Assembly (NCBI RefSeq): GCF_022701295.1
Contig: NZ_CP033204.1
Span: forward strand, 3,348,001-3,412,000
DNA length: 64,000 nt
Direction of reading: 5' to 3'
Source: Sphingopyxis sp. YF1
GTDB lineage: Bacteria; Pseudomonadota; Alphaproteobacteria; Sphingomonadales; Sphingomonadaceae
Position 1 is the stretch's first letter. Every line of letters begins with the position of its first letter. The position numbers and the translations under genes are program-made. Under the pieces are notes generated by a model that did no database searches, had not been told where the DNA came from, and saw nothing but the letters and a program-made list of their open reading frames with translations. Below are positions 1-8,433 of the stretch, in pieces.

Positions 1-43
1 TGCCCAGCATGGCGTCGAGATCCCGATCATCGGATTCGCTCAT
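1..43 (-). CDS. N-terminus of an unknown protein downstream of an ECF sigma factor (cut by window edge)
   Basis: Only 14 codons are visible, beginning MSESDDRDLD with an acidic start. The ATG at 43-41 overlaps the TGA of the sigma factor gene in an ATGA junction, so the two are translationally coupled. Genes in this position after ECF sigma factors often encode anti-sigma factors or their partners, but nothing visible proves that here. Confidence 0.6.
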   Translation of the reverse strand, partial: MSESDDRDLDAMLG

Positions 44-588
44 GACACGCCTCCTTCGCCGGTCAGCTTCTGCGCTTTCGCGCGGCCGCGCAAGACCAGC
101 GACTTGAGCGTGCCGAGCGGCACTCCCATGATCGCGGCCGCCTCGCCATGCGACCAGCCGTGGCCGAAGCAGAGGGTGAGCGCAGCGCGTTCCTGCGCCG
201 AGAGCGTCGCGAGCAGGCGGCCCGCATCGATTGCGGCGTCGCTGGCCGGGTGCGGGTTGCTGTCGGCGGGCGCGTCGTCGCGCAACGCGAGCAACGCCCG
301 GCGTTTCGCGGTCCGCCGCTGGTCGAGGAAGAGGCGCCAGCCGATCCCCATGACCCATGCGGCATAGCTCCCCTGCCCCCGATAGTCGGCCGCACGGTGC
401 CAGGCGCGAACCAAAGCATCCTGCGCCAGATCGTCACCATCGGCCTCGCTGCCCGCCGCGCGCGACAGGAAGGCGCGCAGTCGTCCCTCGTGCCGCAGCA
501 CGAGGAGCTGGAAGGCCGCACGATCCCCCGCGACGACGCGCTGGTTGAGCGCCCAATCCTCATCGCCTGCGCGTTCATCCGCGCGCAG
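40..588 (-). CDS. ECF-family RNA polymerase sigma factor (start uncertain, probably CTG)
   Basis: Extracytoplasmic-function sigma-70 factor that would direct RNA polymerase to a small regulon. The region-2 helix (AFQLLVLRHEGRLRAFLSRA, then DDLAQDALVRAW) and the region-4 helix-turn-helix (LSAQERAALTLCFGHGWSHG, then MGVPLGTLKSLVLRGRAK) are clear. The start is a problem. The only upstream ATG in frame is at 702, which would overlap the preceding gene by 128 bases and add about 38 arginine- and serine-rich residues read from that gene's other frame. No ATG, GTG or TTG lies between 702 and the conserved core. A CTG at 588-586, seven bases after a GAGGAA Shine-Dalgarno and overlapping the upstream stop by 14 bases, fits best and gives 182 residues. 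The order membrane protein, sigma factor, downstream partner looks like one operon. Confidence 0.8.
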   Translation of the reverse strand: MRADERAGDEDWALNQRVVAGDRAAFQLLVLRHEGRLRAFLSRAAGSEADGDDLAQDALVRAWHRAADYRGQGSYAAWVMGIGWRLFLDQRRTAKRRALLALRDDAPADSNPHPASDAAIDAGRLLATLSAQERAALTLCFGHGWSHGEAAAIMGVPLGTLKSLVLRGRAKAQKLTGEGGVS

Positions 589-1192
589 CGGCCTGTTCCT
601 CGGCAGCCGCGGCGCGCGCGAGGCGGCGGCGGACGAGCAGCGCGATGCCGACGAAAGCCGGGAAGAGCGCCGCGCCGGCCGCGACGCGAACGATCTGTTC
701 ATGCCCCTGGATGAAACCGAAACCCGCCATCGCCAGCCCGATCGCGAGCAGCACCAGACCGTTGCGATCGTCGCCGGGGGCGTCGCCCGCGATATCGGTC
801 GGTCGGGCGCCGATATGTTCGTAGGGTTTGTTGAGCTTGTCGATCAGCGGCGCGACGACGTCGGACTTGGCCTCGAGCGCGCGGCGGATCGAGCGGTGCA
901 GCATCCAGGCATGGAGCAATCGCGCGAGCAGGAAAAAGCCGACGACGAACAGCGCCACCATCGTGATGTTCTCGAGAAGACGGAAAAAATCGCCGCTGAT
1001 CGCGACGAGTTCGGTGGTCGGCGGCGGAGCGGGCAGATAGGCGGCGACATCGCGCGGATCGATATAGGCGGCGACGTCGGCCGGGCTGACCGGCGGGGCG
1101 GGCAGCGCCGCCGGCGCCGCGGCGACCGCAGCGGGGGTGGCGGGCGCCGCCGCGGGCGCGGCGGTCGCAATCGCGGCTGTCAGATGGATCAT
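575..1192 (-). CDS. Membrane protein of 205 residues, DUF6249-like
   Basis: Unknown function. The chain starts MIHLTAAIATAAPAA, followed by an Ala/Pro-rich stretch to about residue 55. A hydrophobic helix follows (ITMVALFVVGFFLLARLLHA), then a charged segment with the motif KPYEHIGARPTD, then two more predicted helices near the C-terminus (LVLLAIGLAMAGFGFI and AAGAALFPAFVGIALLV). The layout resembles small DUF6249-type membrane proteins found beside ECF sigma factors in sphingomonads; that family call comes from layout only. It is the first gene of the sigma factor operon, so it may sense or anchor an envelope signal. The ATG at 1192 was chosen because the upstream part of the open frame is low-complexity and arginine-rich. 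Confidence 0.7.
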   Translation of the reverse strand: MIHLTAAIATAAPAAAPATPAAVAAAPAALPAPPVSPADVAAYIDPRDVAAYLPAPPPTTELVAISGDFFRLLENITMVALFVVGFFLLARLLHAWMLHRSIRRALEAKSDVVAPLIDKLNKPYEHIGARPTDIAGDAPGDDRNGLVLLAIGLAMAGFGFIQGHEQIVRVAAGAALFPAFVGIALLVRRRLARAAAAEEQAAARG

Positions 1193-1433
1193 GCGTCTTC
1201 TCCCTGCATGCCGGACGGCATGGTGAAACCACAGGCGGCGGTCGCGGGCAAGGCCGCGCGCGAACCCCACCGGGGAGAGGGGATCGCGCGCGGCAGCCGG
1301 AGGCCCGGACGGGCCGGCACGACCGCCGCCAGGACCGGCCGCGAGGCCGGTCAGCAGGTAGACGCCATGGGACGCGCGACCGGATGCAGGCGCGCAAAAA
1401 AATCGCCGCGGGTGCGGGCGCGAGTGCGCCGGG

Positions 1434-1835
1434 TTATCGCCGGAACAGGCGGGCGCCGTGCGCCTGCGCGATGCGCCGGCCGAGCAGGTCATAATGGTCG
1501 GGCGAATAACCCGCGGCGAGGAAGGCCGCGATCTGCGCCGACGACACGGTATAGCCATGATGCCACGTCAGCACCGCCATGCGGCGCAGCGCCTCGAGCT
1601 TCGGATCGGCGAGGCGGCGGTTGGCGCCGTCGCCGAACAGCAGCGCGAGCAGCCGGGCGATGCGGCCCGGCGCGCGGAGGCTCGACGGCCGGTCGTGGCG
1701 GGCCAGCATCACGACCGACCATTCCAGCGCCGAAAAGGCCGCGGGCCGGGCTTTCGATGCGGCGGGGGCGAGCGAGGGGATGATCCCCGGCGAGAGGGCG
1801 AAGTCGAGCGCTTCGTTGACGGCGAGATAGGCCAT
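1434..1835 (-). CDS. Conserved-looking hypothetical protein, 133 residues
   Basis: I do not recognise a family. The protein is soluble and mostly helical, starting MAYLAVNEALDFALSPG and containing RIARLLALLFGDGANRRLADPKLEALRRMA and WHHGYTVSSAQIAAFLAAGYS. A good Shine-Dalgarno (AGGAGG, eight bases before the ATG) and codon use like its neighbours support translation. The gene stands alone on the minus strand, about 260 bases downstream of a promoter overlapped by TetR-like palindromes, so regulation by the nearby TetR protein is plausible. Confidence 0.7.
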   Translation of the reverse strand: MAYLAVNEALDFALSPGIIPSLAPAASKARPAAFSALEWSVVMLARHDRPSSLRAPGRIARLLALLFGDGANRRLADPKLEALRRMAVLTWHHGYTVSSAQIAAFLAAGYSPDHYDLLGRRIAQAHGARLFRR

Positions 1836-2090
1836 GGGCGGATCCTCCTGGACAGGGAGCGGCGGGATCGGGCGGAGGTGCCGGGCGCAGCGAGGCCGGA
1901 GCCCCGGGGACAGCCGCGCCCGGCGAGGGGAGATGAAGGGCGGGCGAAACCGTTCCGGCGCCCGGAGGACGCTGGCGGCATCGCGCCGGAAGCGAGGAAG
2001 GGGCTAGCGGACTAGACCCGAATACAGGGCATGTGGCGCATCGGCGTTCCCTTCGCTCTTGCGGCGGGCCGGAAGACCCTGCCACTTTCC

Positions 2091-2148
2091 ATACTGGATG
2101 GTATAGAATGCCTCCGGCCCCGCGTCAAGCTTTTTATACCGGCCGGTA
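2091..2148 (-). promoter_or_regulatory. Sigma-70-like promoter with two TetR-type palindromes
   Basis: On the minus strand TTGACG (2128-2123) and TATACC (2105-2100) are separated by 17 bases. The -10 box lies inside an inverted repeat with arms ATAC and GTAT (2091-2104), and a perfect 12-base palindrome TACCGGCCGGTA sits at 2137-2148, just upstream of the -35 box. It points toward the small gene at 1434-1835 and follows the 3' end of the tetR gene. The leader of about 260 bases holds a possible short peptide beginning at 2093. Confidence 0.5.
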
Positions 2149-2169
2149 CGAATATTGAGCGCACGCGGG

Positions 2170-2793
2170 TCAGGGACTCGGCCAGAGCATCAGCCCGGTA
2201 TCGACGAGCCGTTCGAGTTCGGCGCGCGACGCCCCGGCGCCGGCCTGCACCGAGATGCCCTGGAGCAGCGCGTAGAGCACGCTCGTCAGCCCTTCGGCAT
2301 CGACATGCGCGGGCAGGTCGCCTTCGGCCTTCGCGCGTTCGAACCGTTCGACCAGCGCGCGCTGCGACGAGGCGCGGCGGCGGACGACATCGGCCTTGAT
2401 CGATTCGGCCTCGGGGCTGCACGCAAGCGAGCTGATCAGCCCCATGCAGCCGCGGGGATCGCGGCTGCCGCCATGCACCTCGATCGCGCCGCGCAGATAA
2501 TGTTCGGCGACCCGGCGCGCGCTCGGCTGGTCGAGCGCGGCGCGGCCATATTCGAGCTTTTCCTGCTCATACAGGTCGAGCGCCTTGTGAAACAGCGCTT
2601 CCTTATTGCCGAAAGCGGCGTAGAGGCTGGGCTTGGTGATACCCATCGCCTCGGTCAGGTCGGTCATCGACGCGCCGTCATAGCCCTTGGCCCAGAAAAC
2701 ATGCAGCGCCGCCGCGAGCGCCTGGTCGACGCAGAATTCGCGCGGGCGGCCCTTTGGCGCAGCGGCCGGGGCGGCGATGACATCCTGTTCCAT
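2170..2793 (-). CDS. TetR/AcrR-family transcriptional repressor
   Basis: Ligand-responsive DNA-binding repressor of 207 residues. The N-terminal helix-turn-helix domain spans about residues 16-62 (GRPREFCVDQALAAALHVFW, ASMTDLTEAMGITKPSLYAAFGNKEALF) with the usual conserved positions. The C-terminal half is a variable helical ligand domain holding GCMGLISSLACSPEAESI, a hallmark of the TetR subfamily that controls oxidoreductase genes and responds to electrophiles or quinones. It lies 48 bases downstream of the FAD/NAD(P) gene on the same strand. A dyad sits directly upstream of its start, so autoregulation is likely. Confidence 0.9.
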   Translation of the reverse strand: MEQDVIAAPAAAPKGRPREFCVDQALAAALHVFWAKGYDGASMTDLTEAMGITKPSLYAAFGNKEALFHKALDLYEQEKLEYGRAALDQPSARRVAEHYLRGAIEVHGGSRDPRGCMGLISSLACSPEAESIKADVVRRRASSQRALVERFERAKAEGDLPAHVDAEGLTSVLYALLQGISVQAGAGASRAELERLVDTGLMLWPSP

Positions 2794-2795
2794 AA

Positions 2796-2816
2796 CGGTT
2801 GGTATATAAGTAACCG
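2796..2816. promoter_or_regulatory. Probable TetR operator next to the tetR start
   Basis: The arms CGGTT (2796-2800) and AACCG (2812-2816) form an inverted repeat around a TATATA-containing centre, immediately upstream of the tetR ATG at 2793. It contains the GGTAT half-site element also seen in the palindromes at 2091-2104 and 2137-2148. Confidence 0.4.
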
Positions 2817-2841
2817 AGCGCCGAAGTCCAGTGCGCAGCCG

Positions 2842-4245
2842 CTAGAGCCCCTCGCCCCCCGTCCAGTGCGCGTTGACCAGCCGCCGCGCGAGCGCGCTGA
2901 CCTGCGTGCGGATGTCGGGCACCGCGACGACCTCCCACAAATCGCCGCGCGTCATCGGCCCGATCGCGAGGATATGCGCCGCCGCGGCGCCGTCCGCGCC
3001 GACGACGTGCCCGCTGCGGTCGATATCGAGCCCCAGCCGCAGCGCGTCGGGCCGGATCATCCCCTTTTTGAGCAGGCGGCGGACAAGCGGGTCCGACGCG
3101 CGCAAGAGGTCGCCCTGCGGTCCGGTGCAGTTGATGATGCGCGCGACGTCGAGCCGCTGGAGCGCGTCCTCGCCGCGCGAGCGCCAGCGGACGACGACGC
3201 TGTCGGGTTCGCTGGCGACGTCGGCGATCTTGCCGGCGCGAAAGACGAGCTGGCGCGTCGCGATCAGCGCGTCGATCCGCGCCGCCACCTCGGGCGCGAG
3301 GCGGTGGCGGTGCACGTCCCAGAAGGGGCGGAGGTGGCGGAGGAAGCGCGCGCGCTTCGCCGGACCCGCGGCCGCCCACATCATCTGGGTGACCGGCCGG
3401 ACCGAATCGACCGCGAGCCGCCAGTCGCCCGCGCGCGCCGCGCCGCGCGCCCAGCGCACGAGACCCGACAAGTGCGGCGCGGGGGTCACGAGCACCGGCT
3501 GCGGCCGCGGCAGGCCCTCGACATGGCGATGCGGGCGCAACCCGCGGCGCGACATGGCGATGATCCGCCCCTTGAAACCGTTCGACGCGAGCCGCAGGAT
3601 GACGTCGATCGCGGTCAGACCGGTGCCGATCACCAGCACCGTCTGGTGGCTGCGCAGCCCCTCGGCGAGCGGGCTCGCCCACGGGTCGCCGACATAGCGC
3701 CACGGGGTCAGCCCCGCGGCGGCGACCGCGGGATGGTCGTGCGGCGGCAGGTTGCCGATCGCGAGCACGGCCCTGTCGGCCTCGATCAGCCCGCCGTTGA
3801 CGAGCCCGAGCGTGACGCGCCCGTCGCGCTCCTCGATGTCGAGCACCTCGTCGTCGACGAGCCGCAGGCGGCGGCCGTGGCGTTCCATCGCATGCGCCAG
3901 CGTCTCGCGCAGATAGCTCCCGTAGGTCGCGCGGCTGACGAACGCCGCCGCGGTGCCGAGCCCGCGCGCCGCGAGCCAGTCGGTGAAATGATCGGGGCGG
4001 TCGGGAAAGGCGCTCATGTTGCCGGCGCGCACGTTGAGCAGGTGCGCGGCGTCGAAGCTGCTGTACGCCACCCCGGCGCCCATGCGCCGCCGGTCGCGCT
4101 CGATCAGCAGCACCTCGACATCCGCCTGTTCGAGCAGGTTGATCGCGAGCAGCGTGCCCGAAAAGCCCGCGCCGACGATCGCGACGCGCGTGGCGGTACG
4201 AAAGCGCGGGCGCGGCCCCTGCAGCATCGTGCCGTCGAACTTCAC
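2842..4245 (-). CDS. FAD/NAD(P)-binding protein (NAD_binding_9-like oxidoreductase)
   Basis: Predicted flavoprotein of 467 residues with two dinucleotide-binding folds: VAIVGAGFSGTLLAINLL near the N-terminus for FAD, and TVLVIGTGLTAIDVILRLAS about 170 residues on for NAD(P). The GVAYSS and LLNVRAGNMSAFPD segments and the late IINCTGPQGDLLRASDPLV motif are typical of the FAD-NAD(P)-binding group once annotated as hydroxyacylglutathione-hydrolase-like. The substrate is unknown. The GTG start at 4245 overlaps the stop of a 43-residue open frame (GTGA), so translation is probably coupled to it. An ATG further upstream in this frame would only add arginine-rich shadow sequence. tetR follows 48 bases downstream. 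Confidence 0.8.
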   Translation of the reverse strand: MKFDGTMLQGPRPRFRTATRVAIVGAGFSGTLLAINLLEQADVEVLLIERDRRRMGAGVAYSSFDAAHLLNVRAGNMSAFPDRPDHFTDWLAARGLGTAAAFVSRATYGSYLRETLAHAMERHGRRLRLVDDEVLDIEERDGRVTLGLVNGGLIEADRAVLAIGNLPPHDHPAVAAAGLTPWRYVGDPWASPLAEGLRSHQTVLVIGTGLTAIDVILRLASNGFKGRIIAMSRRGLRPHRHVEGLPRPQPVLVTPAPHLSGLVRWARGAARAGDWRLAVDSVRPVTQMMWAAAGPAKRARFLRHLRPFWDVHRHRLAPEVAARIDALIATRQLVFRAGKIADVASEPDSVVVRWRSRGEDALQRLDVARIINCTGPQGDLLRASDPLVRRLLKKGMIRPDALRLGLDIDRSGHVVGADGAAAAHILAIGPMTRGDLWEVVAVPDIRTQVSALARRLVNAHWTGGEGL

Positions 4246-4373
4246 CGCGTCACCACGTCGCCCGCCACGGTCGCCCGTTCGAGCACGCGATGGCCGGGCC
4301 GGTAGTCGCCGATGGTGAGCCCCGGCGGGCGGGCGGTTTCGAATAGGTCGGGGGTTTGCGGCTGCGTGGCCAT
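4242..4373 (-). CDS. Short open frame (43 residues) coupled to the FAD/NAD(P) gene
   Basis: The frame starts MATQPQTPDLFETARPPGLT and continues IGDYRPGHRVLERATVAGDV before a TGA that overlaps the next gene's GTG. Composition and codon choice look like real protein, without the arginine-rich look of shadow frames here. It could be a small protein, a leader peptide that couples translation, or the N-terminal remnant of a longer gene. I recognise no family. Confidence 0.45.
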   Translation of the reverse strand: MATQPQTPDLFETARPPGLTIGDYRPGHRVLERATVAGDVVTR

Positions 4374-4438
4374 GGCGCGATCCTTCTGGTCCGAAAAACG
4401 GGGGATCGGTCGACTCGGTTACGTCCCGATATCGACGC

Positions 4439-4466
4439 ACCATAACTCAACTTATTTAATTGACAA
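4439..4466 (-). promoter_or_regulatory. Candidate promoter for the 43-residue frame and FAD/NAD(P) gene
   Basis: TTGTCA (4466-4461) and TATGGT (4444-4439) are 16 bases apart in an AT-rich patch, 66 bases upstream of the ATG at 4373. The 182-base gap after the TonB receptor stop therefore probably holds a fresh promoter for the next two genes. Confidence 0.4.
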
Positions 4467-4555
4467 GATGCGCGCGGCAGCCCGCACGATTTGCGCGACC
4501 GGCCGCGAACGGCGGCGGCGCGCGCCGTCCGCCGCGACCGGGGCGCAGCACCTCC

Positions 4556-6736
4556 TCAATACTGGAATTTCGCCTGCACCGCGATCGTCCGCGGGGGTTG
4601 CAGGAATTTCGAAATGACCCCGGCAGCGAGCGGGGTGTTGAAGGCATGGCTGGCGGTCAGCTCGTCGGTCAGATTCTTGCCCACCAGCGCGAGCTCCCAG
4701 CGCTTGTTCGCGCCCCGGATCCCGAGCCGGAGGTCGAATTTGGCAAAGCTGTCCTGCGCCGCGGCCGGGTTGAAGCTTTCCTCGAGAAAGGCGCTGCTGC
4801 GGAAGGTGACGCCGCCGTTGGCGACGAAGTCGATCGCCCCGCCGAGCGGTACGGCGACGTCGGCGAACAGCGTCCCGCTCCATTTGGGCGAGCGCGGCAG
4901 CGGCTGCCCCGCGGCATTGTTGTTCGCGGGCACGCAGGTCGGGTTGGTGAAGGGACAGGGCGCGCCGGGGAAATCGATGAATTTCGCGTCGAGATAGGCG
5001 AGCGAGCCGCTGAGCGCGAAGCCGTCGGCGACCTGCCAGCTGGCATCGGCCTCGATACCCTGGCTGCGCGCCTTGCCCGCGTTGCTGGTGATGAAGCTGT
5101 TGCTGACCGCGTCGAACGACGACACCTGCAAATTGGTGAAGTCGGTGCGGAATGCCGCGAGGTTGAGGCGCAGGCGCCGGTCGAGCAGCGCGAGCTTGGC
5201 GCCGACCTCGAAGGTCTCGGCGTCCTCGGCCTCGATCTGGAACTGCGCGAGGGTGGTCGTCGATTGCGCCCCGATGAAGCCCCCCGCCTTCGACCCCTGG
5301 CCATAGGAGGCATAGAGCATCACATCGCCCGACACGTCCCACTGGAGCGCCGCCGAGGGATCCCATTCCTTTTCGACGCGCCGCCCCGACAATGGCGTCG
5401 CGAGCCACGTCGGCTGGACCGCCCCGCTGTTCGAGCGCGTCTGGTCGGCGGTCTTGCGGTCGTAGGTGTAGCGCAGGCTGGCGATCGCGCGCACCGCGTC
5501 GGTCAGATGCCAGGTCGCGCTGCCGAAACCCGACCAGGTCACATTCTCCTGGCGGAAGACCCGGTCGGACCGGCCGTTGAATGGACCGAAACGGATCAGC
5601 GTGGTGCCGAACAGGTCATAGTCGTTCACATGCGCATAGGCGCCGAGGATATATTCGAACCGGCCCGTCGTCGGCGAGGCGAGGCGGATTTCCTGCGACA
5701 TCTGGCTGAATTTTTCGGCGAAAAGCGACGCAAAGGCCGGGGCCGGCCCGAAGTCGGCGTCGACCTTCTTTTCGAAGTCATAGGAAGAAAAGCCGGTGAC
5801 CGAGGTCAGCACATGGTCGCCGATCTCGATATTCGCGGTCGCGCTGGCGTTCAGGCTGTCGGTGTTGTCGTAATCCTTGTCCATGAACCCCGGAAAACCG
5901 CCGGTCTCGCGCTTGAGGTCGGGGTCGTTCGCGGTCAGATAGCGTTCGACGGCATTGCCGGTCAGATCGACCTTGCCGCCCTCGACGCGGATCAGCAGGT
6001 CGGCGCCGTTGCCCGGGTCGATCAGCAGCGACGCACGCCCGAACAGGCTCTTGCGCTTCGGTTCGGTCCCGCCGAGCAGCGTGTTTTCGATATAGCCGTC
6101 GCTGTCCTCATACTGGCCGGCGACGCGAACGCTCACCGCGTCGGACAGCGGTCCCGACACCATGCCGAAGAGGCGCGTGCCGCCGAGCTCGAATTCGTAG
6201 CTGCCCTCGAGCGTCGCCCGGAAATCACGCGTCGGGCGCGCGCTGACGACGCTGATCGCGCCCGCACTGGTATTCTTGCCGACGAGCGCGCCCTGCGGGC
6301 CGCGCAGCACCTCGATCCGTTCGACGTCGAGGAAGGGCGCCTGGAACTGGCGCGCGTGGCCGCCGTAAATGCCGTCGACGAACAGGCCGACGGTCTGCTC
6401 GAAGGCCAGGTTGCCGGGGGTCGAGCCGATGCCGCGAATGTAGAAGGCGTTGTTCCCCGGGGTGGTCTGGACATAGAAATTGGGGACGTAGCGGTCGAGT
6501 TCGGTGAAGTCCTTGATGCCGAGGTCGCTGAGCTGTTCGCCGCCGACGACGGTCATCGAAATCGGAACGTCCTGGACATCCTGCTCGCGTTTCTGCGCGG
6601 TGACGACGATGACATTCTCATCGCCCGCCGCGCCCGCGGCATCCTGTGCCAGCGCCGGGACGGCGGTAAGGATCGAAGCCGCCGACGCGATCAGGCAGAC
6701 CCGGACCGGAAGACCATGCGCTACATTGCCAAACAT
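4556..6736 (-). CDS. TonB-dependent outer-membrane receptor (726 residues)
   Basis: Active-transport beta-barrel of the outer membrane, powered by TonB-ExbBD. A signal peptide (LIASAASILTAVPALAQ) precedes a TonB-box-like NVIVVTAQKREQDVQDVPIS and the plug domain, which has YVPNFYVQTTPGNNAFYIRG and IEVLRGPQGALVGKNTSAGA. The barrel ends with an aromatic last residue (AVQAKFQY). The plug is the type common in sphingomonad receptors for plant or aromatic compounds. The true start is MFGNVAHG at 6736; the frame continues upstream without protein-like sequence. It is divergent from the sulfatase gene, and a palindrome related to the flavin reductase-MarR operator lies between them, so it probably imports the sulfatase substrate. 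The ligand is not known. Confidence 0.93.
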   Translation of the reverse strand: MFGNVAHGLPVRVCLIASAASILTAVPALAQDAAGAAGDENVIVVTAQKREQDVQDVPISMTVVGGEQLSDLGIKDFTELDRYVPNFYVQTTPGNNAFYIRGIGSTPGNLAFEQTVGLFVDGIYGGHARQFQAPFLDVERIEVLRGPQGALVGKNTSAGAISVVSARPTRDFRATLEGSYEFELGGTRLFGMVSGPLSDAVSVRVAGQYEDSDGYIENTLLGGTEPKRKSLFGRASLLIDPGNGADLLIRVEGGKVDLTGNAVERYLTANDPDLKRETGGFPGFMDKDYDNTDSLNASATANIEIGDHVLTSVTGFSSYDFEKKVDADFGPAPAFASLFAEKFSQMSQEIRLASPTTGRFEYILGAYAHVNDYDLFGTTLIRFGPFNGRSDRVFRQENVTWSGFGSATWHLTDAVRAIASLRYTYDRKTADQTRSNSGAVQPTWLATPLSGRRVEKEWDPSAALQWDVSGDVMLYASYGQGSKAGGFIGAQSTTTLAQFQIEAEDAETFEVGAKLALLDRRLRLNLAAFRTDFTNLQVSSFDAVSNSFITSNAGKARSQGIEADASWQVADGFALSGSLAYLDAKFIDFPGAPCPFTNPTCVPANNNAAGQPLPRSPKWSGTLFADVAVPLGGAIDFVANGGVTFRSSAFLEESFNPAAAQDSFAKFDLRLGIRGANKRWELALVGKNLTDELTASHAFNTPLAAGVISKFLQPPRTIAVQAKFQY

Positions 6737-6851
6737 CCACTCTCTCCCTCTGAGGCCGCGACTCCGCATCGAACGCGAAGGACGGCGCCTTTGCCGGCGG
6801 CTCCGGTTTTTCCGGATGCTGTCCGCCTGTCGGGAATCGTTTAGGGTTCTA

Positions 6852-6877
6852 AGTATAAAATGTAAAGTAGGTTGACA
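6852..6877. promoter_or_regulatory. Divergent control region with MarR-like dyad
   Basis: GTAAAG-TAG-GTTGAC (6862-6876) is an imperfect inverted repeat that matches the perfect dyad at 9468-9482 at 10 of 15 positions, including the whole GTTGAC arm. A minus-strand -10 box TATACT (6857-6852) sits beside it, facing the TonB receptor. A TTGACA -35-like box (6872-6877) faces the sulfatase, though no good -10 follows it. Confidence 0.45.
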
Positions 6878-7032
6878 TAATTGCCGCGATGCGAAAGCAT
6901 GGCCATGCCGGAAAACTGGCGGAACGGCGCGAATTTCGGCATTGTCCGCCGATGCCGCACGCCGCGCCGGGCGGAAGAACCGGCAGGAAAAAGGGGCCGG
7001 AACCGCCCCGGAATGCGCGAGAAGGAATGGCG

Positions 7033-8433
7033 ATGCTGTCACGACGGACATTGGTTAAGGCGGGTGCGGTATCGGCGATGGCCGGGGCGATGACGGGACT
7101 GGTCGGCGCGCGCGCCGCCGCGCGCCCGGCCGGGCAACAGGCGCCCAATATCCTGTTCATCCTCGCCGACGACCTGGGCTTTGCCGATCTCGGCTGTTTC
7201 GGGCGCGACGATATCGCGACCCCCGCGCTCGACGCGCTGGCGGCGGGCGGCGTCGCGCTGCACCGCTCCTACGCCAACAGCAGCGTCTGTTCGCCGACGC
7301 GACTCGCGCTGATGACCGGGCGCTACCAATATCGTTTTCCGGCCGGGCTCGACGAACCGCTCGGCGTGCATCCCGAGCTCGGGCTGGCCGATTCGGTGGT
7401 GACGCTGCCCGACCTGTTGAAACGCGCCGGCTATGCCACCTCGCTCGTCGGCAAATGGCATCTCGGCGGCTTGCCCGACCATGGCCCGCGCAAGAGCGGC
7501 TACGACCGCTTTTTCGGCATCTATCAGGGCGGCGCCGACTATTTCGAGCATGGCATGACGATCCGCGGCCGGTTCCAGCACGATCTGTGGGAAAACGAGA
7601 CCGAGATCCACCGCACCGGCTATCTGACCGACCTGATCGCCGATGGCTGCGTCGCCGAGCTCGGCCGGCTGCGCGACGCGGGGCGCCCCTTTCTGCTGAG
7701 CGCGCATTTCACCGCGCCGCACTGGCCGTGGGAGGGACCCGCCGACGAGGAGGTCGCGAAGACGATCCGCGATTCCTTCCACTATGACGGCGGATCGAAC
7801 GCCGTCTACGCCGCGATGGTCGAAAGCCTCGACCGCGGCGTCGCGCGGCTGCTCGCGGCGCTCGACGCCAACGGCCAGGCCGACAATACGATCGTCATCT
7901 TCACCAGCGACAATGGCGGCGAGCGCTTTTCGAAGGTCTGGCCGCTGCGCGGGATGAAGGGCGAACTGCTCGAAGGCGGCATCCGCGTCCCGACGCTGCT
8001 GCGCTGGCCGGGGCGGGTCAAGGCGGGCACGCGAAGCGATCTGGTGAACATCACGATGGACTGGGTGCCGACGCTGCTGGCCGCGGCGGGGGTGCCGCAG
8101 GCGGACTGGCCCGCCCTCGACGGCCGCAACCTGCTCCCCGACCTCACCGCCGGGGCGACCGGGGAGCCGCGCCCGCTATTCTGGCGCCACAAGGCGCAGG
8201 ACCAGCGCGCGGCGATGGACGGCGACCTCAAATATCTGGCGATGAGCGGACACGAATTCCTGTTCGACATCGCCGCCGATCCGCGCGAGGTCGCCAATCT
8301 GAAGACGGTCCGGCCCGCCGATTTCGAGCGATTGAAGGCGGCCTTCGCGGCGTGGGACGCCGACATGCTGCCCTATCTGCCGTCGACCTTCAGCTACGAA
8401 CTGCGCGGCAACGGCCACCTCGCGGGTTATTGA
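7033..8433 (+). CDS. Type I sulfatase with Tat signal (arylsulfatase-like)
   Basis: Hydrolyses sulfate esters after its active-site cysteine is turned into formylglycine. The 466-residue chain opens with a twin-arginine signal (SRRTLVKAG, then a hydrophobic Ala/Gly stretch), so it should be exported folded. Seen in the sequence: metal-binding NILFILADDLGFADLG with D46 and D47, the C-x-P-x-R motif CSPTR with Cys86 followed by LALMTGR, the GKWHLG lysine/histidine motif, and FTSDNGGE near the second metal site. The start MLSRRTL at 7033 has GAAGGA six bases upstream; the longer frame adds a poor N-terminus. It is divergent from a TonB receptor and overlaps the convergent flavin reductase gene by seven bases. 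A matching formylglycine-generating enzyme is at 17836-18849. Confidence 0.93.
   Translation: MLSRRTLVKAGAVSAMAGAMTGLVGARAAARPAGQQAPNILFILADDLGFADLGCFGRDDIATPALDALAAGGVALHRSYANSSVCSPTRLALMTGRYQYRFPAGLDEPLGVHPELGLADSVVTLPDLLKRAGYATSLVGKWHLGGLPDHGPRKSGYDRFFGIYQGGADYFEHGMTIRGRFQHDLWENETEIHRTGYLTDLIADGCVAELGRLRDAGRPFLLSAHFTAPHWPWEGPADEEVAKTIRDSFHYDGGSNAVYAAMVESLDRGVARLLAALDANGQADNTIVIFTSDNGGERFSKVWPLRGMKGELLEGGIRVPTLLRWPGRVKAGTRSDLVNITMDWVPTLLAAAGVPQADWPALDGRNLLPDLTAGATGEPRPLFWRHKAQDQRAAMDGDLKYLAMSGHEFLFDIAADPREVANLKTVRPADFERLKAAFAAWDADMLPYLPSTFSYELRGNGHLAGY

Noticed and set aside
4460..4465. TTGACA on the plus strand as a promoter
   Set aside because: No gene follows on the plus strand; the same patch reads better as the minus-strand promoter at 4439-4466.
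2155..6844. Long plus-strand frames of 716 and 794 codons
   Set aside because: They lie opposite tetR, the FAD/NAD(P) gene and the TonB receptor, and read as low-complexity charged sequence.
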